This document shows, in pieces, positions 1-11,300 of a DNA stretch of 64,000 nt. Every line of letters begins with the position of its first letter. The stretch's first letter is position 1. Position numbers and translations under genes: made by a program. Source of the DNA: Silene conica. Taxonomy: Eukaryota; Streptophyta; Magnoliopsida; Caryophyllales; Caryophyllaceae. The notes below the pieces were generated by a model. The model was not told the origin of the DNA. It saw only the letters and a list, made by a program, of their open reading frames with translations, and did no database searches. The stretch covers positions 72,890,641 through 72,954,640 of the forward strand of contig CM055313.2 of NCBI GenBank assembly GCA_029255685.2, written 5' to 3'.

Positions 1-574
1 CACTAAAAAATATCATTAACAAACTTGAGGTATAACTCATGCTTGACTATTGGGTACTCCAAACTCTTCAGAATCATTAAACATTACAACATCACCCAAT
101 CTCAAGGCCTCCAGCTTAAGGCTGGGTAGAGGAAGACCAGATGAACGCAGCCTTACCCTTGTGTACGAAAGGTCAAAAACACAAAATGACCCATAATGAT
201 AATTGCGTCGAAAGTTGCATCATTTTACTGCATACATAAGTCACATAATGATACTTACAAATGTATCATCAAAACAACAGAAAACAGTTAGGGAAGAGCA
301 ACATTTATAGCTATCTTAAGAAGCATCTTACAACGGCTAATTGTCAGTTACAATGCAGTAGTGAGTGTGTTTGAAGAGAGACTACCAAAGCATCAACTCA
401 GCATCATAGAAATCAAAGGGGAACTGAGGTTATCCTAGGTATAAAGGGAAAATAACGTATCTTTTATTATAGTTCAGGAAAGGAAAAAAGGGAAAAGACA
501 ATAAGACTTCAACAAGTTCTGACAGTTTCTTCTTGCAGCAGTTTCATAACATAAAATGGCGCAAATGGTCATAC
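1..574 (-). other. intron of the mutase gene reaching the window edge
   Basis: The donor GTATGACC follows the last visible exon at 574. No next exon (the ADHGN and SHT motif regions of the family) can be read down to base 1, so this intron is at least 574 bp. Apart from the SINE-like patch at 85-170 it holds nothing recognisable. Confidence 0.7.
85..170 (-). mobile_element. SINE-like fragment (tRNA-derived, resembling the Au family)
   Basis: Read on the minus strand, this contains ACAAGGGTAAGGCTGCGT, then a CTTCCTCTACCCAGCCTTAAGCTGG-like block and a GGCCTTGAG...GGGTGATGTT tail. The layout recalls the body of plant Au SINEs. It is short and degenerate, with no clear A/B boxes or target duplications, so the assignment rests on recall of the family. 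Confidence 0.35.
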
Positions 575-3500
575 CTTTACAGCTTCATCAGCAGCTTTGC
601 AAGCCACGACTGTGGCTTCTATATCACCGGTATGGCCCACCATGTCACCATTAGGTAGGTTGACACGAATCTGAACAGTTGGGATAGCCACTGGTTAACA
701 AAACTTTAGTCGGAAAATGTGATTTTTGAAAACTATAGACAAGTAATTCAACAATCACCTGTTGGAATTTGCGGCTCAAGATAGCATCCCTAGCCTTTTC
801 AGCAATCTCCACAGCCTTCATCTTAGGTTTAACATTGAAAGTAATGCCACTATCACTAGGAATTTCCACATACTCTTCCATTTCTGAGTTGAAGTACCCA
901 GAGCGATTTCCATTCCAGAAGAAGGTAACATGACCAAACTTGACTGTTTCACTGCAATATAAGAAAAATATGCCATTTATGGTAAGGAGATTGAAACCAT
1001 AACAGCGAAGAGTCATGGACAAATGGACAACTTGGCATAATGTTGACTATTTGAATTGGTTCACTGGTGTGTACTGTGTTTGTGTAGTAGTGGCTTGCTG
1101 CCTTGTTGTACTGAAGAATGATGGATCTGGATCTTACCCGGATCCTACCCGGGTCCGTATGATCCGGATATGGATTTGGAAATTTTGGACCCTCAGGATC
1201 TGGATACACCATGTGTAAATGGATCTAGATCCTATAGGATCCGGTCCAGATCCTACCCGTTGCCATCTCTAGCGAAGACCATCGCCCATTATGGAGCTAC
1301 AAATTATCCATGTCATGATAAAAGCCTAACTCAATGATTTCACTAATCTGACAAGACAAAGTTTGATTATTTATGGTCATAAATCAACATCATAAATAAT
1401 TAGCGCATACCTGCAGGCAAAAGTGCGCACACCATTGTAAGTTAGATATTCCCCAGAGGTTCTATCGATTTCTGGAGGAGAGACAAGGTAGTGGCTTGGA
1501 AGCATCAACTCACCATCATATTGAAGCATGCCGGCATAACGGATTTTAGGAACGCGAACTCTGTCAAACTTATCAAAATTCTCATATTCAAGGGCCTTTG
1601 CAATCATAACCATACGATCAGCACGGAAGTTAATAGTTACAACAGCATCACCATCAATTATTGGACCAACAGCCTTGTCATTGTCATCCACAATGACGAA
1701 AGGAGGCAGGTACTGATCATTAGCCTTTGGTTCCGCTCTCAATGTCTTGACAGCCTCAACTGCGCTCTTGAACTTGTATGGGGCTTCACCAAGTACCTGA
1801 GCATCCCAGCCTCGTTTCACAACTTCCCAATCATTCTGCAAAATGAAGAGAACAAATGCATGAGAATTGCTTGAAAGTATGTATGCATTCAATCTGATAT
1901 TTCATACTGCGTTGGAAACATAAATCAAGATGCACATGAGATAACTGGAGACAAGAAATTTATTCATTACCAAAGAGGCACACCGATTGTCAGGGAAAGA
2001 GCATATGGCAAGAATGAACCATAGTGTTGAAGCCGATTGTTAACAATAGTTAACAGCATAGGATAATTTGTAAAGTAAACTGGAGAACATATCAGCATGG
2101 AAGAAATTTCATCATCATTACAACGATTCAACAATTATACTAAAAATTCACGGAAGTTGTAGACCCATCAAGAAACCAAGTCTCTTCTGAACATTCAGCT
2201 CAATGCCATTGTAACTGGTAAAATATTACTTCGTCGTCAAATATGAGATTAAAACACGTGCCAATTTTATCAAGTTAAGCAAATAAAACATCCGCCGTAT
2301 TCCTAATCAAATATGCAGCACTACTTAACCAAGACCCCATTGAACCAAAAATGCAAGTCAATAAGTACAATCACATGGGTTACGACTTATGATGGGTACA
2401 TCTCAGGAACAGGGCAAAATACCAAATCTGCCAATGCAAAACAGAATCATGGTTCTAAATCCGCCAATGCAACATGAAAGTAAAGTGGATCCATGCATTA
2501 ACAATGTGATCATACGCACATGCCAAAGGAGTACTAGTATTTTGATCACATATCTTTCCTGAAAAGAGATACAGGTTAATAGAAATACCAACCTCATAGC
2601 GATCCATTGTGACGTACATGCGACCACCACCAGACGCAATCTGCGCATCAACACCCTTCGCGCGTAGCTCTGAGAGATCCTTCTCAAGAGTCTCCACAAA
2701 ACCAACACTTGAGCCATCCAAAACATCACGGCCGTCGGTAAGTATATGGACTCGGATCCTCTTGGCACCACGCTCCGCAGTTCCTTTCAACAACAACTGC
2801 AAAACAAAACAGATGATGAGTCAAAGAAAATGACATGCTGAAAAGTTGCAGAACCAATACCAATTGAAATGTTCTGACGAAAACAAGCTGTACAGGAAAA
2901 GTGTGCAAGATGAATACCTGTAACTGATCAAGACGAGAATGCACACCACCGTCACTCAGGAGCCCAATAAGGTGCAAAGTGTTAGTCTCAAAAGACTCCT
3001 TTATATAATTAAAACCTTCACCGTCATAAATTTTTCCAGAGGCAAGGGCAAGATCCACCAACTTCGCTCTGAGAAAGGGACGACGCAAAATTAAGTCAGA
3101 TTTTAAACAAAGATATTAGTCTGCCAGCTCTATAGTTGACAGTTCGTTACTATAATCTGACATTCTGACTAATGAACAAACAAAATAACAGCCAAGAAAA
3201 CTTATGATCGATCATCAGAAACAACTACATAATTTGGTTAACTACTCTGAAATCAAGACCGGATACCCATAGCTTGATACACAAATACCCCATAGCTCTG
3301 CCAGTAGAATGGTACCCAAATAAATTACCAGTATATTATGTTTGTGTCATCCCTCTTACATATCACCATGTTCACCAGGGTATAGATGCTAGTAAATATC
3401 AACGGATCAACATCATTACTCCAATGCCTCAAACTCTCAAAGGCCCCGCTAATGGCAGAGTAAAGGGTAGTCAACTGGTCGAATTTTAAAAGCAGAAAAG

Positions 3501-5281
3501 GGTTGTTTTCGAGTGAGTCATAATAAGGTAATAATCTCAGTTATACCAAAATAATCCATAACACAACGATGCCTTCTCACAAATTTCCGCTCCTCCCTAT
3601 CAATAATAATACCAGAGCAAGAAACAAAATCTGAATAATAAGCAAAGAACCAACAATGGAAGCTAAAATGCTCGATTCAAGGATAACGCTTCTTTACGCC
3701 CAACCCTCCCACACCACAATTTGGTTCAGCTAATGATAAAGTAGTCCATCATTCCCACAGAACTTAACAACAAGTTAAATTTCACTAAGAATGTTTAGAT
3801 AATATTTAGATACACCCAATTCAATTGAACTCTTCTGTCATTAACAATCCTTACAATAAACTACTTTGATTTAAACTATTCAAGACATGCTGCACAAATC
3901 AAGATCACATGAAGGGTTAAGGGTATAATATAAATCACATTTAACCAGCAGCAACATCAATGACTATACAAAAGAAAACCAGGGGGAAAGAGCTTCACCC
4001 TTGAGCAAAGATTCGCCCGGCACCAAGAGCATTGTGGCCAACTTCACTGTTGCCCATGTCGTCCTCAGTTGGGAGCCCCACAGCTTTTCCATGAGCCCTA
4101 ACCAATCTCCATTTATCTGGAGCGCCCTACATAATTGACGGCAAAATCTTCATTAACATACCTTTACTACATGAGAATCGCTTAATTCCTATCCAATTAT
4201 TACATTATATAATCAATTATCTACACAAGTTTTAGGCTAGACCAACATAATGTCAGACGTGGTGATCAATTAATCAATGAATGCTATTGTAAGTTCATCA
4301 CTCAGAATAATAAGGAAATAGAACAGTGAACTAAAAAAGTCCCTATAAATCATTTCATCATAGATTTGTAGTTTAAGTTCATCCAAATGACTGTCATATC
4401 CAAAGGAACAATGACCATGCAGCTATATTTAGTTATTTACAATAGTCAAATTTACAAGAACATATGTGCAACCAACAAATGTATAACTGAAGTACTGCCT
4501 TCTCCCGGGTCATTTGTTTATCTTTGATTAAAATACCTCCCGCAAAGAATAAAAAGGAAAACAAATTATACTTTACAGGCATGAGTATTTACTAGTATAC
4601 CACAAAATTTAATAGGCAATCACATAATTCATTTTACACTGTACTTATGTAAGACCATCTTACACGGGCAACTGTGGGTAAATTAAATAGAAAATCACAG
4701 GGAATTCATTAAGGATGTATATTATCATAGCATATTTTATTTTAAGTTCCGGTGTGAAGGGAGCCACAAGGACGATTTTGATTTTGATGCTAACAGAGTT
4801 TAAATCCAGGTCACATGTATCACTATCTCATGAATTTACGAACTAAGTCAATTGACATCTGCATATTATCATCCTAGCAGTTACGAACATCCAAATGACA
4901 ACTCTTCAATAATACCTCAAATGTATGCACAATAAAAGTAAGTGAAATTGAAGTAACACAACTAATCTACACTATACCCATATAAAATATACCCACATAC
5001 GATTGAACTTCATCAAAATACAACTAATTCACAATACCCACATAAAAAAAATCAATGTAATTTATATGAAAAATAAAATCTTAATACAAAAAAATATAAA
5101 TAAAAAATAAAACAGAGACCTGTTTAAGGGAATCCATGGTAGGTGTATCAGCAACATGAATACAATTGTACTGATTAGCATTAGCTTCACCCCAACCATC
5201 CAGCACAATCATTGCAATTATCTTATCTTTTGCAAGTTTTGGGTGATCTGCCAACTTCCATGATAAATCTGTACTTCCCAT
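575..5281 (-). CDS. iPGAM: 2,3-bisphosphoglycerate-independent phosphoglycerate mutase, 5' seven coding exons
   Basis: The enzyme interconverts 3- and 2-phosphoglycerate in cytosolic glycolysis using metal ions and a phosphoserine intermediate. Exons in transcript order are 5281-5120, 4126-3999, 3068-2918, 2796-2593, 1835-1411, 951-759 and 670-575. All have GT-AG borders and sum to 1,359 nt, exactly 453 codons. Visible family motifs are VLDGWG near the N-terminus (metal-binding Asp), [18 protein letters not shown] (the phosphoserine is in GNSEVGH), [25 protein letters not shown] and NFRADRM. The start at [16 protein letters not shown] matches the usual plant cytosolic start; there is no obvious transit peptide. 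Plant enzymes are about 560 residues, so roughly 105 C-terminal residues, including the TADHGN metal site, lie before base 1. Introns over 300 bp (4127-5119, 3069-3998, 1836-2592, 952-1410) hold AT-rich filler, plus a GGATCC-rich repeat in the last. No frameshift or stop was seen. Confidence 0.96.
1115..1272 (-). repeat. GGATCC-rich transposon fragment in a mutase intron
   Basis: The block is dense in GGATCC, GGATCT and TACCCG variants arranged as short direct and inverted copies. Its minus-strand end reads TAGAGATGGCAACGGGT, a start typical of some plant hAT-like elements. The other end and a target duplication were not found, so it may be a truncated element. Confidence 0.4.
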
Positions 5282-5515
5282 GTCTTTTTCGGTAGCTTTT
5301 TTTGTTAAACCTGCAAACAAATAAGTAATTAATTGAGAAACATGAAAATGGGGAGAAATTAAGAAAAAGGGAGAAATCGTTGATTACGAGAGGGGAGTGT
5401 AAATGCGTAACAACAAATAAGAAGAGGAATGGCGGAGAAATAGGGTATTGACAGTTTTGAGGTTTGAATCTGTGTATTGCCGTTGGTTTAAGTAGTTTTG
5501 TAACTTGGAGCAAGG
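5282..5515 (-). promoter_or_regulatory. 5' leader of the phosphoglycerate mutase gene with a probable leader intron
   Basis: Upstream of the ATG the minus strand reads a pyrimidine-rich stretch ending TTTGTTTGCAG at about 5321-5311, a good 3' splice site. This is followed by 29 nt of leader before the ATG at 5281. This suggests a noncoding first exon around 5400-5510 joined by a leader intron. A donor such as CTCTC|GTAATC near 5395 is possible but not proven. The reading frame is open upstream, so an N-terminal extension is conceivable, but it would not resemble the family. Confidence 0.5.
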
Positions 5516-5613
5516 GTCATGACTCATGAGTATGACCTTCACCTGTCACCCTACGTTCTACATCATGCCTTTCTAGAGTCTACTCCCTCATTTCTTTACT
5601 TATTAAGTTAGTA

Positions 5614-5871
5614 CTCCCTCCATTTTTATCCAAGTGATACATTTCTTTTTGCACGTTTGCCAACGTATGTTTTACGTGCTTAATATCTTTAGCTACGTAT
5701 TTGTAAAAATTATAAAAATTATATATTTTCAATATACTCGTAAAGACGAATTAAACAAGATCTCACATGAATATGTTCTTTCTTACGTATTGAGAGAAAA
5801 TTGAAATTGAAGGATAACTTGTGAATAGTGTACAAAAACCTTATGTATCACTTGGATAAAAATGGAGGGAG
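5614..5871. mobile_element. Stowaway MITE (Tc1/mariner-like), 258 bp
   Basis: The ends are a near-perfect inverted repeat of about 29 bp starting CTCCCTCCATTTTTATCC and ending in its complement, flanked by TA on both sides. The CTCCCTCC terminus and TA target are the Stowaway signature. It sits about 100 bp upstream of the mutase leader, so it could affect that promoter; no coding capacity. Confidence 0.88.
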
Positions 5872-6246
5872 TATTATATTTGCTGGTATTTTAGTTATTT
5901 ACAGTATTTTTTTTTTTTGGAAATATTTTTGATAGATAATATTAGTATGATTTCATACCCAATTTAATTCACTTTTTAAAGTTTTTTCAAAAATTACTTT
6001 ATATTATGTCCGTTTGTGAACAATTATTTTACTTTATTTTTTTGGTTTTTAACCAACTTATATTTTATTTTTTTTTAACACCTAACCAAAAAAAAAATCT
6101 CACTTTAATTGAATTTTCAGTGATGATCTGCACTCATTGAGTCAATTTTTCTTTCCCATTTCATTTCTTAATTCTTCCATCAAATCTCAGAGCTTCCTTC
6201 CATCAAATTCTTAAACATTTAAAAAACTGGGAAGAAAGTAGGTTAC

Positions 6247-6744
6247 TGTTTAGCCCAAAAACCGCCGCCACACTATTGGGCCCAAAAAAAAGGCATGAGC
6301 AGCCCAAAAAGGGAAGTAGCCCAGCGAAAGGATTAATCCGCAAAGAGCCGTTGAAGGGAACATGAAAGGTCAAACCCTAGAGCATCTTCTCCCTAACCAA
6401 CCCCTACATTCTCGGAGCAGGACCAGGAGCAGCTGACCAGGACTCCACCTTGTATAAAAAGGAGACCTAGGTCAAGAAGGAGATCATTCGCTTTTTTCCA
6501 CAGTTGTAACTTACGCATTATATCATTTTTATTACGTAAAACCATAATAACTCTCGATTATATATAGTGAAAACTTGGTGGGATTCCCCCCGCGGTTGTT
6601 TCTCTCATTAGGTTTTTCCGCGTCACCAAAAACTTCACGTGTCATTTTCCTTTTTTCATTTGTTCTTTGCGTACGTTCATTTATTGGTTGATACTTTGAC
6701 CCGCATCACGATAATATTGACTCGGTATAAATTTTACCAAAACA
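6247..6744 (+). repeat. 5' LTR of element A
   Basis: 498 bp, from TGTTTAGCCC to TTTTACCAAAACA. It resembles the LTR of element B in shared blocks (TGTTTAGCCCAAAA, GGGCCCAAA, GAGCCGTTGAA, ACCCTAGA) but is clearly diverged. A TATAAAAA box lies at 6453-6460, so transcription probably starts near 6485-6490. Confidence 0.92.
6453..6460 (+). promoter_or_regulatory. TATA box of the element A LTR promoter
   Basis: TATAAAAA lies inside the 5' LTR at the position expected for the Pol II promoter driving the genomic RNA. The homologous TATAAAAAGG occurs in both LTRs of element B. Confidence 0.65.
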
Positions 6745-6745
6745 G

Positions 6746-6765
6746 TTTGGCGCCCACCGTGGGGC
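6746..6765 (+). promoter_or_regulatory. primer-binding site of element A
   Basis: TTTGGCGCCCACCGTGGGGC lies 1 bp after the LTR end. The TGGCGCC start is the complement of a tRNA 3' end, as in many plant Tat elements. The particular tRNA was not determined. Confidence 0.8.
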
Positions 6766-6811
6766 ATAGTGATCATTCCAATACTTAAAATCGTCATTTC
6801 GTCACAAAATC

Positions 6812-8804
6812 ATGTCTGGGACCAAGGCCAATCCCTCTAGCTCCCCGAGCATGCCAACCCTGTCCAGCGGGACCAGCCCTACTGTGTCAGTTGGTCTCGC
6901 AGGACCACCCTCCACCATAAGCCAGACTGTAGCCTCAAAAGTTGCAGCCTCGTCCAGCAGATCCGCTCAAATCCCCAGACCAGCCCCTGTTGTTGCTCCT
7001 GTAAAGCAGAGTAGGGAAAGTAGCCCCACTGGAGGTTATGAACCCCAGATGTCAGGAGCAAGTCAACCGTAGAAAGTTTTCAGCCCAGATCCGATGCAGA
7101 TGGTGGTCCAGGGGATGAGTGCTCTGTAGGAAGGCATAAAGGGCCTGAAGAAAGATAATCTGGACCTGAGAGAGCAGATCGCCGAAGTCGCCCGCCCAGA
7201 GTGCTACAGCCGGGACCTGGTCAGACCTTCAACCCCTTCGGGAGTAGGGGCTGAACCGGTCGATTCCCCAGGAAATTGTCACCGGGCTAGATCTAGGGGT
7301 CGTAGCCCCAGGCAGCGGCCCAGAGATACTGAATCTGAATGCGTCAGTGCTCAAAGCATCGCAGCCCAGTCCAGTCCAACCCACAGGTAACCCTACACCT
7401 TGTTTTCCTCCCGGGACTGATCATTTGACTTTTGTAGGTACACCACCCCAGCCTTCAGTTGGATGGACGCCAGAAACCCTCGCAAGACCTGCACCCGTGA
7501 GCCAGTTCAGCGCCGGAGGATGGGCAGGAGGAGCACCAACGCAGTCAGCAGTTAGTTGGCACTCAGGGCCCGGTTTCAATCCGTCCACAATAACCAACCC
7601 ACCTGCCAGCCAGCCGTCCTCAGGTCCTTGGGGAGGAGCCTCTTCTAGCTTCATCCCCCCGCCAGTCAACCCATTCTCGGGAGCAGGCAGTCTATCAGAC
7701 CAGCGTTATCAGAAGCTGAAGGACATGATCACCAAAATACCCGGCATGTCAAGGCCCATGGAGAAGGCTTCCCAAGATAGCTATGTAGATTCACCCTTCA
7801 TTGACAACATCGCTCTCATCAATGTGCCCAAGGGGTTCGTGCCACCGACCATGACGCTGTATGATGGGACGACAGACCCCTTGGATCACATCAATCAATA
7901 CAAGCAGAAAATGATGGTGGTGACCGCAACCGGAGCACTCAAGGAGGCCTGCATGTGTAAGGGATTTGGATCAACCTTGTCAGGAGCAGCCCTGCACTAG
8001 TTCGTAAGATTGCCCAACCGAAGCATATCCTCCTTTGCAGATCTGGTTAATGCCTTTAATCAGCAGTTCGCCAGTAGCATAAAACCAGAGAAGCAGACCA
8101 GTGATCTTTACATAATTGTCCAGGGATTCGAGGGGACAACTCGGGAGTACCTCACCAGGTTCAACAAGGAAAGGGTTGCAATTCCCAGTTGTGATGTGGC
8201 CACTGCTATTGAAGCCTTGCGCAGGGGGCTATATCATTATTCAGACCTATACAAGCAGTTGACAATGCATCCGTGCACTGCCTTTGTCGATGTACAAGCC
8301 CAGGCGGTTGCAGCGATGAGGTTAGAAGAGGACGCCGCCTCCAGAAGGAGTACCTACGACACAGAGCCTGTGTCTAGGAAAACACCCGTGGAAAAGAGAG
8401 GTGAAAGATCAAAGCCCTATAACAAACCGGTGAGCAAAGTATCAGAGAGCACCGGTGGTAAAAGCGACGCAGACCCACCTCCAAAGGTCAGCGAGTATGG
8501 CTTCACCACCGGGATGGCTGGCCTGTTGAAGGCCCTGAAAGAACTCAAGGGAGTCAGATGGCCAAAAAAGAAAGAGGAACGACCCAATGACCGCCGTGAT
8601 GCCAGCAAAAAATGTGAATTTCATGATGATATAGGCCATACCACGGACGAATTTTATATCCTAAGGAAGGAGGTCCGATTCCAGTATGACCGAGGCAACT
8701 TGGATCATCTACTCCCCGAGAAATCCACCAGAGTCAATGCAGCCAGCCAGGTGCAACCCTCACCAGCTCCTCCCTGCAACAGAATTGTCAATGTTATCAC
8801 CTGA
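6812..8804 (+). pseudogene. gag of element A, broken
   Basis: Capsid-type Gag of a gypsy element. The start MSGTKANPSSS is shared with element B. A Ser/Pro-rich N-terminus is followed by the conserved Retrotrans_gag stretch (GFVPPTMTLYDGTTDPLDHI, about 7830-7890, through NAFNQQFASS at about 8050). A CEFHDDIGHTTDE knuckle-like motif follows at about 8610-8650, where the last Cys of the B copy is Phe. Stops at 7070, 7126, 7998 and 8802, plus frame changes near 7200-7350, break it. Alignment with B shows that at least two stops come from CAG or TGG codons. Not functional. Confidence 0.88.
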
Positions 8805-9290
8805 GGATCAGAGCTGTGTGGGCTCACATATTCAGCAGCCAAAAGGCGCGTGACAGCAGCTAAGGGAGACAAGCCAAAGTCGTCATGCAGAATAGCACGA
8901 CATGACCTCCCAGCAGTGACCTTTGACGAAACAGATGCACAAGCCGTTCCAGAACAGCACCATGATGCCCTGATCATCACGCTAAACATTGGAAATTGTG
9001 AGGTCAGGAAAGGTCATGGACTCATGGTAGACACATGAAGCTCCGTCAACCTGCTGATGCTGGATGCCCTGAAAAGCATGGGGTTCGACGAGAAGGACCT
9101 GACAAAGAAAGCTATTCCCCTGGTTGGATTCAGCGGAGAAATAACACATACCCTAGGGAGATCACCATCCCAACCTACGCCGGAGGGCTGAACAAACAGG
9201 TAAGGTACTTAGTTATTGATGGTCCATCTACTTACAATGTTATCCTTGGCAGAACCCTGGATCCATGAAATGCGAGCAATCCCGTCAGCG
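8805..9290 (+). pseudogene. aspartic protease region of element A, catalytic motif destroyed
   Basis: Continues from gag. The conserved stretch ALIITLNIGNCEVRK precedes MVDT, where the catalytic Asp-Thr-Gly triad is cut by TGA (9036-9038) in place of Gly. The rest (SSVNLLMLDALKSMGFDEKD, then [20 protein letters not shown]) follows in other frames up to about 9265, so there is also a small insertion before the motif. The intact homologue is in element B at about 26500-26780. Confidence 0.85.
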
Positions 9291-9515
9291 TATCACCAGT
9301 GCCTGAAATTCCCTACACCGTGGGGAGTCTAGGAGATACGTGTAGATCAGGAGGAGGCCAAGGACTACTACAAGGTAGCTCTCAAAAGGACCACCAAGCC
9401 ACCAGCCGCCAGAGCATAGCAATTACAGCAGCTGCGCATCCAGGAGGAATACATCGAGCCCCAGCAGGCCGAGATCGATGAGGTCCACCTGGATGAGCAG
9501 CACCCAGAGAGAACC

Positions 9516-11300
9516 GTGTTCGTAGGCTCAGAGTGCTCTGGAGATCTGCACCAGCAGATCCTCCAGCTGCTCAGGAAGAACGTGGACTACTTCACCTGGT
9601 CCCACAAAGACATGATTGACATTGACTCAGAGATCATAACACACAAGCTCAGTATAGACCCAGGATTCAGACCAGTGCAGCAGAGGCACATGAAATTTGC
9701 GGCAGAAAGGAACCAGGTCATAAATCAGGAGGTAGATAACCTCCTGGAGGCAGGAAAGATTAGGGAAGTCAAGTACTCGGAATGACTATCCAACGTAGTG
9801 GTGGTACCTAAAAAGAATGGCAAGTTGAGGGTCAGCGTGGACTTCACGGACCTAAACAAGGCCTGCCCCAAAGACCCATTCCCCTTGCCACATATAAATG
9901 CTATGGTGGATGCCACTACAGGCCAGGAGATGTTAACCTTTCTAGACGCTTGGAGTGGATACAACCAGATCAACATGGACCCAGCAGACCAGAAGAAGAC
10001 AACATTCAGATCAGAGAGAGGCATTTACTGTTACAATTCAATGCCCTTCGGTCTTAAGAATGTTGACTCTACCTATCAGCGGCTAGTAAACATGATATTC
10101 AAAAGGCAGATTGGGCGGCATATGGAAGTATACATAGATGATATGGTGGTCAAATCCAAGCAATCAGTAGGTCACACTCAGCACCTAGAGGAAATATTCA
10201 ACACCCTCCGGAAGTACAAGATGAAGTTAAATCCAGCTAAGTGTACCTTCGGGGTTTCCAGTGGGAAATTCTTGGGGTATATGGTAACGCAGAGGGGAAT
10301 AGAGGCCAGTATAGAACAGATAAAAGTAGTTCTGCAGCTGGAATCGCCCCAGAAGCCTAAGGATGTACAACGTCTAACAGGAAGAGTAGCAGCTCTGAGC
10401 AGATTTATTTCCAGATCCTCAGATCGGTGCAGATTATTCAATGACATTCTAAGGAAAAGTCAGAAGTTCGACTGGACACCAGAGCACGAGGAAGCATTCC
10501 AGGAACTCAAGCGGTATCCGAGCAGCCCACCCTTACTATCCAAACCAGAGCAGGGGGAGGTGCTGCTCATATACCTTTCTCTAAAGCAACTGTGAGCGCG
10601 GTGCTGGTCAGGCAGCACGAAGGAGCTCAGCATCCGGTGTATTATGTAAGCAAGCCATTGCTACCAGCAGAAACAAGGTGTACCTCACTTGAGAAATTAG
10701 TACTGACATTAGTCACAACATCCTATAAACTACGCCCGTACTTTGAGTCTCACACCATCTCGGTGGTTACTAATCACCCCCTCAAGACTGTCATGCGAAA
10801 GCCAGAGCTCTCAGGACGAATGGCTAAATGGTCTGTGCACCTCAGTGGATATGATCTCTAGTTTGAACCGCGCACATCCACAAAGTCACAAGCCCTCGCA
10901 GACTTCGTCTCCGACTTCAGCCCAGCACTCCAGACCGAAGCAGAGCATGAAATTCTACACCTTCAAAAGGGTGCCAAGCCATGCACCTAAGAATTACGGG
11001 TAGATGGGGCATCAAACGCCAGAGGGTCAGGGGTTGGGCTGATCCTCAGATCACCAGAGGGTGACTTGATCACCCAAGCAGTTCGGTGTGAGTTCAAGAC
11101 CACCAACAATGTAGCTGAGTATGAAGCCCTGGTCTTGGGGCTGCAATTAGCCCTGGACATGGGAATCAGTTGCATTAGTGTGTACAGTGATTCACAATTA
11201 ATTGTGAATCACGTCATTGGAGCATACGAAGCAAGAGATCCAACAATGGCGGCCTACTTATGCGTAGCAAAGGAGCTAACCAACAGATTCACATAATTCT
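9516..11300 (+). pseudogene. reverse transcriptase plus two RNase H domains of element A, broken
   Basis: Reverse transcriptase of gypsy type: VVVPKKNGKLRVSVDFTDLN (about 9798), LPHINAMVD, MPFGLKN, and catalytic YIDDM at 10131-10145. It is followed by a connection/RNase H (FDWTPEHEEAFQELK, VYYVSKPLLPAE, VTNHPLKTV) and then a second RNase H domain (about 11000-11300; NNVAEYEALVLGLQLALDMG and YSDSQLIVNHV). Stops at 9783 (TGG to TGA), 10593, 10859 (CAG to TAG) and 10988, with a frameshift near 10580, inactivate it. The stretch 9291-9515 is the degraded linker between protease and RT. Confidence 0.9.

Noticed and set aside
2403..2833. Extra open frames across the fourth mutase exon
   Set aside because: They are other frames or intron extensions of the exon 2796-2593.
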